Assembly: GCA_023257495.1 (NCBI GenBank)
Contig: JALRCC010000275.1
Location: 1 to 11,441 of the forward strand
Direction: 5' to 3'
Source of the DNA: Rugosibacter sp.
GTDB taxonomy: Bacteria; Pseudomonadota; Gammaproteobacteria; Burkholderiales; Rhodocyclaceae
Length of the DNA: 11,441 nt
Below the pieces are notes generated by a model. It had not been told where the DNA came from, made no database searches, and saw only the letters and a program-made list of their open reading frames with translations. The position numbers were made by a program, and so were the translations under genes. Positions 6,536-11,441 of this stretch are shown one piece after another (position 1 is the first letter of the stretch; each line of letters starts with the position of its first letter).

Positions 6536-7465
6536 TCAGCGTGTTTCCGCTGTCGTTACAGGGACGTCCTGACCACCTCCCAGTCCATAGACATACGCCG
6601 TCAGCAAATGCACCTTGGCTTCACCCAGAAAATCTCCAAAAGCAGGCATTTGATTGACTCGCCCCTTACTGATAGTTTCGATAATGGTGGCTTCTGAACT
6701 ACCATAAAGCCACACTTTGTCTGAAAGGTTAGGTGCCAATCCAACATTGCCCGTGCCATCTGCCCCGTGACAGGCCGCACAAGCAGCGCCAAACAGTGGC
6801 TTGCCTCGATGAACTCGCAGGGAGTCGGCCGCAAGACCAGACAGGGATCGCACATAGTGAGCAAGATCCTTGATCTCATCCTCGGTTAAATCAGGTTTAA
6901 CGCCCTTGGCTGGCATCAGCGCATTCCTCCCTTGCGCAATCGTTTCTTTAATGCGCTCCGGGGATCCACCAAACAACCAGTCTTTGTCAGTGAGGTTGGG
7001 GAAACCCTTGGTACCCCGTGCATCTGACCCGTGACATTGGGCACAGTAAGTTAAAAACAGTCGCTGCCCCATCTCTCTGGCTTCCGGGTTAACTGCGACC
7101 ACGCGAATATCCTGTTTCAAATACTTTTGAAAAATTGGGTCATACTGGTCGTTCGCTTTTTTCATTTCATTATCGTATTGCCCGGCAGAAGTCCATTGGT
7201 ATTGCCCTTTAAAACTGCCTAAACCGGGATACATGGTCAAGTAGAACAGTGCGAATACCACCGTCAAATAAAACAACCAACGCCACCAGTTCGGTAGCGG
7301 ATTACTAAACTCTTCCAGGGTTTCGTCCCAGACGTGTCCGGTGGTTTTTCCCTCAACGTGCTTGGCCGAGCTTTGCATCCAGAGAAAAAGGGCGCAACCA
7401 AGAATGCTGATGACGGTAACAACGGCAATATAGATATTCCAGGCACCACTCACAAAATCGCTCAT
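6536..7465 (-). CDS. ccoP: cbb3 oxidase diheme cytochrome c subunit III (CcoP)
   Basis: Membrane-bound diheme cytochrome c of 309 residues that takes electrons from soluble cytochrome c and passes them toward CcoO and CcoN. It has the two-helix N-terminus (about 8-28 and 60-80) of the long CcoP type, then two periplasmic cytochrome c domains. Heme 1: Cys141, Cys144, His145 (CAQCH) with Met184 (ALMPAKG). Heme 2: Cys229, Cys232, His233 (CAACH) with Met273 (NQMPAFG). The start overlaps the ccoQ stop (ATGA, 7462-7465) and has an AAGGA-type ribosome site. Length and ligands are complete. Confidence 0.97.
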   Translation of the reverse strand: MSDFVSGAWNIYIAVVTVISILGCALFLWMQSSAKHVEGKTTGHVWDETLEEFSNPLPNWWRWLFYLTVVFALFYLTMYPGLGSFKGQYQWTSAGQYDNEMKKANDQYDPIFQKYLKQDIRVVAVNPEAREMGQRLFLTYCAQCHGSDARGTKGFPNLTDKDWLFGGSPERIKETIAQGRNALMPAKGVKPDLTEDEIKDLAHYVRSLSGLAADSLRVHRGKPLFGAACAACHGADGTGNVGLAPNLSDKVWLYGSSEATIIETISKGRVNQMPAFGDFLGEAKVHLLTAYVYGLGGGQDVPVTTAETR

Positions 7466-7665
7466 GATATTTTCTTTTCCTTTTTCTCGTTTCTCTGCGC
7501 AGCCATCGCCACACCTGGTGTTAACGGCTTGTCGTCATCAAGGGGTAACCTGGCAGCTTCGGCATAACCTGCTTTACGACGATCTGAATAGGCCCACCAA
7601 ACGATGCCAACAAAGACCAGAAACAACAGCACCGTAAATGTAGAGCGCAAGTCATTGATGTTCAT
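7462..7665 (-). CDS. ccoQ: cbb3 oxidase small subunit IV (CcoQ)
   Basis: Small single-helix subunit of 67 residues or fewer (66 by my count plus stop handling) that stabilises the cbb3 complex or protects it from oxygen in known systems. It has one membrane segment (about 8-25, ending VWWAYS), then DRRKAGYAEAARLPLDDD, a typical CcoQ tail, and a Lys/Glu-rich end. The ATG at 7665 has a strong ribosome site (GGAGGT) seven bases upstream. An earlier in-frame start at 7725 would run into ccoO and is not used. It lies 13 bp after ccoO and overlaps ccoP by four bases. Confidence 0.93.
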   Translation of the reverse strand: MNINDLRSTFTVLLFLVFVGIVWWAYSDRRKAGYAEAARLPLDDDKPLTPGVAMAAQRNEKKEKKIS

Positions 7666-7678
7666 TTGGCACCTCCAC

Positions 7679-8290
7679 TCAACGAACCTGCTTGATTGCC
7701 GTCCCCATACCCTGCAGGTAAGCAATCAAGGCATCAAGCTCAGTTTTACCCTCGAGCGCCTTTTTCGCGCCAGCAATCTCACCATCGGAATAGGGCACCC
7801 CAACAGCTCGCAATGCTTTCATCTTGGCCTCAATGTCGCTATCACTAAGCGGTCGATCCAGCCAGAAATAAGCAGGCATATTCGACTCAGGCACAACATC
7901 GCGCGGATTGAGCAAGTGTGTCCTGTGCCACAAGTCAGAATACCGACCACCGACGCGCGCAAGATCGGGACCAGTACGCTTTGAGCCCCATTGAAAAGGG
8001 TGGTCGTAGATAAACTCACCCGCCACCGAATAATGGCCATAGCGCTCGGTCTCTGCACGAAACGGACGGATCATCTGCGAGTGGCAGTTATAGCAACCCT
8101 CGCGAATGTAAATATCGCGCCCGGAAAGCCGTAGCGGATCATATGGCTTAACTAATTCATTAGCCGGTAAAGTCGTGGATTTCTGAAAAAACAACGGCAC
8201 GATCTCCAATAGCCCCGCCACACTGATGGTAAGCACGGTCAGCACAATTAATAAACCTGTTTTTCTCTCGATCTTGTCATGCGTCAACAT
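7679..8290 (-). CDS. ccoO: cbb3 oxidase monoheme cytochrome c subunit II (CcoO)
   Basis: Membrane-anchored monoheme cytochrome c of 203 residues that relays electrons from CcoP to the catalytic subunit. One N-terminal helix (about 11-34) is followed by a periplasmic domain with the heme motif Cys66, Cys69, His70 (EGCYNCHSQ) and the axial Met138 ([10 protein letters not shown]). The conserved [11 protein letters not shown] and [14 protein letters not shown] stretches lie between them. A good ribosome site (CAGGAG) lies about ten bases before the ATG. It starts 42 bp after the ccoN stop. It is complete and ordinary for the family. Confidence 0.97.
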   Translation of the reverse strand: MLTHDKIERKTGLLIVLTVLTISVAGLLEIVPLFFQKSTTLPANELVKPYDPLRLSGRDIYIREGCYNCHSQMIRPFRAETERYGHYSVAGEFIYDHPFQWGSKRTGPDLARVGGRYSDLWHRTHLLNPRDVVPESNMPAYFWLDRPLSDSDIEAKMKALRAVGVPYSDGEIAGAKKALEGKTELDALIAYLQGMGTAIKQVR

Positions 8291-8332
8291 AGCGTAGAAC
8301 TCCTGTTTTTCCGTGATGGGCTTTAAGTTTGC

Positions 8333-9763
8333 TTAATGGGCTATCGCGGCCTTAAGAACTGGCGCATCGATTGCTTGCCCACCCGCCATCGTCTTGAACA
8401 CGTTCCAAGCCATAACCAGCATGCCTGTCAGAAACAGCACACCACCAAGCAAACGGATGCTCCAGAAGGGATAAGTCGCCTTGACTGACTCAACGAACGA
8501 GTAGGTCAACGTACCATCAGGGTTGATCGCACGCCACATCAAACCTTGCATGACTCCTGCAATCCACATCGAAGCGATGTAGAGCACAATGCCGATGGTA
8601 GCAATCCAGAAATGGGTTTCGACAGCTTTCATGCTGTACATCTGCGCTTTGCCATACAGACGCGGTAGCAGATAGTAAATCGACCCAATCGAAATCATGG
8701 CCACCCAGCCTAATGCACCGGAATGCACATGGCCGATAGTCCAGTCGGTATAGTGCGACAGCGCATTGACAGTCTTGATTGACATCATCGGGCCTTCAAA
8801 GGTCGACATGCCATAAAAAGAAAGCGACGTAATCAAGAACTTCAGAATCGGATCATCACGCAATTTATGCCATGCGCCTGACAAGGTCATGATCCCATTG
8901 ATCATGCCGCCCCATGAAGGTGCCAGCAGGATCAGCGAAAACACCATGCCGATGCTTTGCGTCCAGTCAGGTAACGCGGTGTAATGCAAGTGGTGCGGAC
9001 CCGCCCACATGTAAGTAAAGATCAGCGCCCAGAAGTGCACCACGGAAAGGCGGTAGGAATATATTGGCCGCTCCGCTTGTTTGGGCACAAAGTAGTACAT
9101 CATGCCCAGAAAGCCCGCAGTGAGAAAGAATCCCACGGCATTGTGCCCATACCACCATTGCACCATCGCATCTTGCACGCCTGCGTAAGCAGAGTAAGAC
9201 TTCATCGGGAACAGACTGACTGGAACTGCCGCATTATTGACCAAGTGCAAAAGTGCTACCGCCAGAATAAAAGCCCCATAAAACCAGTTAGCAACGTAAA
9301 TATGAGAAACCGTACGTTTGGCGATAGTGCCAAAAAAAACTACGGCATAAGACACCCACACCAGCGTGATCAGAATGTCGATCGGCCATTCCAGCTCGGC
9401 ATATTCTTTTGCCTGGGTCATACCCATCGGCAACGTGACAGCAGCAAGAACAATGACCAATTGCCAGCCCCAGAACGTAAAAGCCGCCAGCCTTGGCGCA
9501 AATAACGGTGCATGACTGGTGCGCTGCACAACGAAATAAGACGTGGCAAACAGGGCACAGCCACCAAACGCAAAAATAACTGCATTGGTATGCAATGGCC
9601 TTAAGCGGCCATAGCTCAGATACTCATTGAGATTGAGTTCGGGCCAGACCAACTGGGCGGCAATAATGACCCCAACCAGCATGCCGACAATACCCCAGAT
9701 AACTGTCATCACGGTAAATTGGCGCACAACCCTGTAGTGATAAGTTGTCGGCGACTGCGTCAT
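8333..9763 (-). CDS. ccoN: cbb3 oxidase catalytic subunit I (CcoN)
   Basis: Catalytic subunit of 476 residues in the inner membrane. It reduces O2 to water at the heme b3-CuB centre with very high oxygen affinity while pumping protons. It has about twelve transmembrane helices. Ligand histidines are all present: His58 and His347 for the low-spin heme b, His345 for heme b3, and His207, His257 and His258 for CuB. Tyr251 is the cross-linked catalytic tyrosine specific to cbb3 enzymes. These positions closely match the numbering of the Pseudomonas stutzeri enzyme. The ATG at 9763 has an AAGGGG ribosome site about a dozen bases upstream. It is the first gene of the structural ccoNOQP run, and an FNR-type box lies about 120 bp upstream. 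Confidence 0.98.
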   Translation of the reverse strand: MTQSPTTYHYRVVRQFTVMTVIWGIVGMLVGVIIAAQLVWPELNLNEYLSYGRLRPLHTNAVIFAFGGCALFATSYFVVQRTSHAPLFAPRLAAFTFWGWQLVIVLAAVTLPMGMTQAKEYAELEWPIDILITLVWVSYAVVFFGTIAKRTVSHIYVANWFYGAFILAVALLHLVNNAAVPVSLFPMKSYSAYAGVQDAMVQWWYGHNAVGFFLTAGFLGMMYYFVPKQAERPIYSYRLSVVHFWALIFTYMWAGPHHLHYTALPDWTQSIGMVFSLILLAPSWGGMINGIMTLSGAWHKLRDDPILKFLITSLSFYGMSTFEGPMMSIKTVNALSHYTDWTIGHVHSGALGWVAMISIGSIYYLLPRLYGKAQMYSMKAVETHFWIATIGIVLYIASMWIAGVMQGLMWRAINPDGTLTYSFVESVKATYPFWSIRLLGGVLFLTGMLVMAWNVFKTMAGGQAIDAPVLKAAIAH

Positions 9764-9875
9764 ATATATGTACCCCTTACCCGAAAAATAGAAAATAACA
9801 CTACCTGCTTTAATCAGACCAGTAACTCAAAAAACCACGTGGCCCTAGCTTACGTGATAGCAGGTCAAGGACTCA

Positions 9876-9889
9876 TTGACTTAGATCAA
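9876..9889. promoter_or_regulatory. FNR-type box upstream of ccoN
   Basis: The plus strand reads TTGAC-TTAG-ATCAA. Toward ccoN this is TTGAT-CTAA-GTCAA, 9 of 10 half-site positions. Its centre is 119.5 bp upstream of the ATG. A class II start would be near 9840-9841, with a weak -10 TAAGCT at 9847-9852. Control of ccoNOQP by FNR-type regulators is well established in other proteobacteria. Confidence 0.75.
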
Positions 9890-9894
9890 ACAAT

Positions 9895-9907
9895 GCTGCA
9901 TTGCAGC
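9895..9907. repeat. 13-bp perfect palindrome (odd centre) beside the ccoN FNR-type box
   Basis: GCTGCA (9895-9900) and TGCAGC (9902-9907) are perfect inverted arms around one base. The centre lies about 18 bp upstream of the FNR-type box centre with respect to ccoN. It may be an operator for a second regulator; no family is recognised, and chance occurrence is possible. The rest of the 219-bp gap between ccoS and ccoN shows no convincing gene or terminator. Confidence 0.3.
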
Positions 9908-9982
9908 TATAAATTTACCACGCCATGCGCCACGATGGCCAGACCCATGATAATCATTTCGCGGTTTTGAATAGCCTTATAC

Positions 9983-10183
9983 CTATGAAACACCCTCTGA
10001 ATTGCTTGAATCCCCTTTTGGGTGTTGATTGTCCCTCGGGGTGTCATCATCATCCATCAACAACCGGTAACCCGGACCTTCAAGATCATCAAACTGACCG
10101 CTTTTCAACGACCACCAGAAAATGACGGCTATGACAAATACCAACAATAGAGACAAAGGAATCAGCAGGTAAAGAATGTCCAA
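9983..10183 (-). CDS. ccoS: cbb3 oxidase maturation protein CcoS
   Basis: Small membrane protein of 66 residues required in Rhodobacter for putting heme and copper into CcoN. One N-terminal helix (about 3-24) is followed by the CcoS signature WWSLKSGQFDDLEGPGYRLL and an acidic run DDDD, then a hydrophilic tail. The start is a TTG at 10183: translation from there begins right before the conserved ILYLLIPLSLL helix, and GGGAGA sits five bases upstream, inside the ccoI stop region. The nearest in-frame ATG (10276) lies inside ccoI and would add 31 residues unlike the family. Only two bases separate it from the ccoI stop, so translation is probably coupled. Confidence 0.92.
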   Translation of the reverse strand: MDILYLLIPLSLLLVFVIAVIFWWSLKSGQFDDLEGPGYRLLMDDDDTPRDNQHPKGDSSNSEGVS

Positions 10184-10185
10184 GC

Positions 10186-11441
10186 TTATCTCCCGCGTTG
10201 CAGGCGTAAGGCATTGAGCACGACCATCAGGGAGCTGGCCGACATGCCTATCCCTGCCATCCACGGGGTTACCCAACCTGCCATGGCAAGGGGAATAGCG
10301 ACCAGATTATAGGTAAAGGCCCAGATCAGGTTTTGCCTTACGATACGCACGGTTTTGCGTGCCAGCGCCACCCCGGAGGCCAGCGCCGCCAACTGATTGC
10401 CTAGCAGTACGATATCTGCCTGCGCTCGCGCCAGATCAGCACCACTGCCCATGGCAATGGATACCTGAGCTTTTGCCAGCACCGGCGCATCATTGACGCC
10501 ATCACCCACCATGGCCACAACAGTTCCTGTTGCCTGCAAGGCAGTCACTGCCGCGTGCTTGTCTTCGGGTGTCATGCTGCCACGCACATCGGCAATGTCC
10601 AAGGCTTGACCGACTCGCCGTACGGCGGCAGAGGCGTCCCCGCTAAAGATCGACAGTGTTACACCGGCGCGTCGCAAGGCAACCATCGCCGCAGCAGCTT
10701 CGGGACGCACGACGTCCCCCAAGCGAAAAAAAGCCTGCCAGCCATCAGCAGAACCCAGCGCAATCACCGTATCACCAGCGCCGACTTTTGCCTTGATCTC
10801 TAGTGGTAATGGTTGTTTATGCAGACCGGCCACAAAATCCGGCCGCCCGAGTCGCCATTCGATGCCATCGACAAAACCCAGCACGCCAGCACCAGTCACT
10901 GCGCGCACGCTGCTAACGAAGGTGATATTGCTGGCAGCCTGCCGCAAAGCACGACTGATAGGATGCTCCGAACCCTGTTCCAGCCCTGCTGCCAAGGCAA
11001 TTGCAGCGTCTTGCGTGCCGTGGCAAGTGATCGTTTCAACCAGTGTCAGTTGGCCCAGCGTTAGCGTACCGGTTTTGTCAAAAATGAAATGATTTGCCTG
11101 CGCCAGCGTTTCAATAGCATGCCCACGGGTTACCAACACACCGCGTGCGGCCAAAGCGCCAGTGGCGACCGTCAAAGCTACCGGTGTAGCCAGTGATAGC
11201 GCGCAAGGACAGCTCACGACCAGCACAGCAACAAACACCCATAACGCCTTGGCCGGATCAAGCTGCCACCAGACCAAGGCCGTCGCCGCTGCCAACAACA
11301 ATACCGCCACCACGAAATATGCAGCGACACGGTCCGCCATATGCACCACTCGCGGTTTTTCTGCTGCTGCCCGTTCCATCAATCGTGTAATCGCCGCCAA
11401 ACGTGTGTCTTCGCCCAAGCGCATTACGCGCATCGCCAGCG
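10186..11441 (-). CDS. ccoI: copper-transporting P1B-type ATPase CcoI/FixI, N-terminus beyond window
   Basis: C-terminal part (about 418 residues) of an inner-membrane copper ATPase that exports Cu(I) for insertion into cbb3 oxidase. Visible in order: the end of the actuator domain with TRLAAITRL; two helices, the second with the metal-binding CPC motif (codons at 11203-11211); the phosphorylation loop DKTGTLT (11059-11079); SEHPIS in the nucleotide domain; GDGVND (10489-10506); and two last helices with the conserved MSASSLMVVLNALRL. The reading frame is open to the window edge, so the N-terminal metal-binding domain and first helices are outside. Its position directly before ccoS and ccoN marks it as the cbb3-dedicated CcoI type rather than the copper-resistance CopA type. 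The frame shows no break. Confidence 0.95.
   Translation of the reverse strand, partial: LAMRVMRLGEDTRLAAITRLMERAAAEKPRVVHMADRVAAYFVVAVLLLAAATALVWWQLDPAKALWVFVAVLVVSCPCALSLATPVALTVATGALAARGVLVTRGHAIETLAQANHFIFDKTGTLTLGQLTLVETITCHGTQDAAIALAAGLEQGSEHPISRALRQAASNITFVSSVRAVTGAGVLGFVDGIEWRLGRPDFVAGLHKQPLPLEIKAKVGAGDTVIALGSADGWQAFFRLGDVVRPEAAAAMVALRRAGVTLSIFSGDASAAVRRVGQALDIADVRGSMTPEDKHAAVTALQATGTVVAMVGDGVNDAPVLAKAQVSIAMGSGADLARAQADIVLLGNQLAALASGVALARKTVRIVRQNLIWAFTYNLVAIPLAMAGWVTPWMAGIGMSASSLMVVLNALRLQRGR

Noticed and set aside
8984..9505. Plus-strand open frame of 173 codons
   Set aside because: It is fully antisense to ccoN; the composition is His/Arg/Gln rich, as expected from the reverse of a membrane protein gene.
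9908..9982. Terminator after ccoS
   Set aside because: Only a four-base-pair stem (GCCA/TGGC) without a T-run was found.

Overview
The window comes from a proteobacterium, most likely a betaproteobacterium. It carries a nearly complete cbb3-type (high oxygen affinity) cytochrome c oxidase locus in the order ccoI-ccoS-ccoN-ccoO-ccoQ-ccoP-ccoG-fixH, with ccoI/ccoS ahead of the structural genes. It also carries an FNR regulator, an anaerobic-type coproporphyrinogen oxidase and, at the left edge, a ring-cleaving extradiol dioxygenase. The lineage guess rests on gene order and protein character only, because no rRNA is present. Base composition looks fairly even (roughly half GC by eye), with no insertion sequence, tRNA, CRISPR array or other sign of recent mobile DNA.

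Layout, read leftward along the minus strand from the right edge: ccoI (copper P-type ATPase, N-terminus outside the window); ccoS (TTG start just after the ccoI stop); a 219-bp gap with an FNR-type box; ccoN, ccoO, ccoQ and ccoP (oxidase subunits); ccoG and fixH (copper handling and assembly); and an unnamed 81-residue membrane protein that ends the run. Next comes fnr on the plus strand, convergent with the cco run and divergent from hemN. Between fnr and hemN lies a 14-bp FNR-type box. hemN and a TauE/SafE-type (DsbD_2-like) membrane protein follow on the minus strand. Last is a 169-bp gap with a third FNR-type box, and then a full-length catechol 2,3-dioxygenase gene whose stop codon is just cut by the window edge.

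Functionally this is a low-oxygen module. FNR senses oxygen through an Fe-S cluster; the cbb3 oxidase respires at trace oxygen; CcoI, CcoG, FixH and CcoS supply copper and assemble the enzyme; HemN makes heme precursors without oxygen. The unusual member is the catechol 2,3-dioxygenase. Its upstream box has the same half-site arrangement as the boxes before ccoN and fnr (TTGAT-N4-GTCAA in the sense direction). This suggests, without proving it, that aromatic ring cleavage is wired into the FNR micro-oxic regulon. No wholly new system was seen. The best lead is this regulatory link, followed by the conserved-looking 81-residue membrane protein and the TauE/SafE-type protein as possible accessory factors of cbb3 biogenesis.
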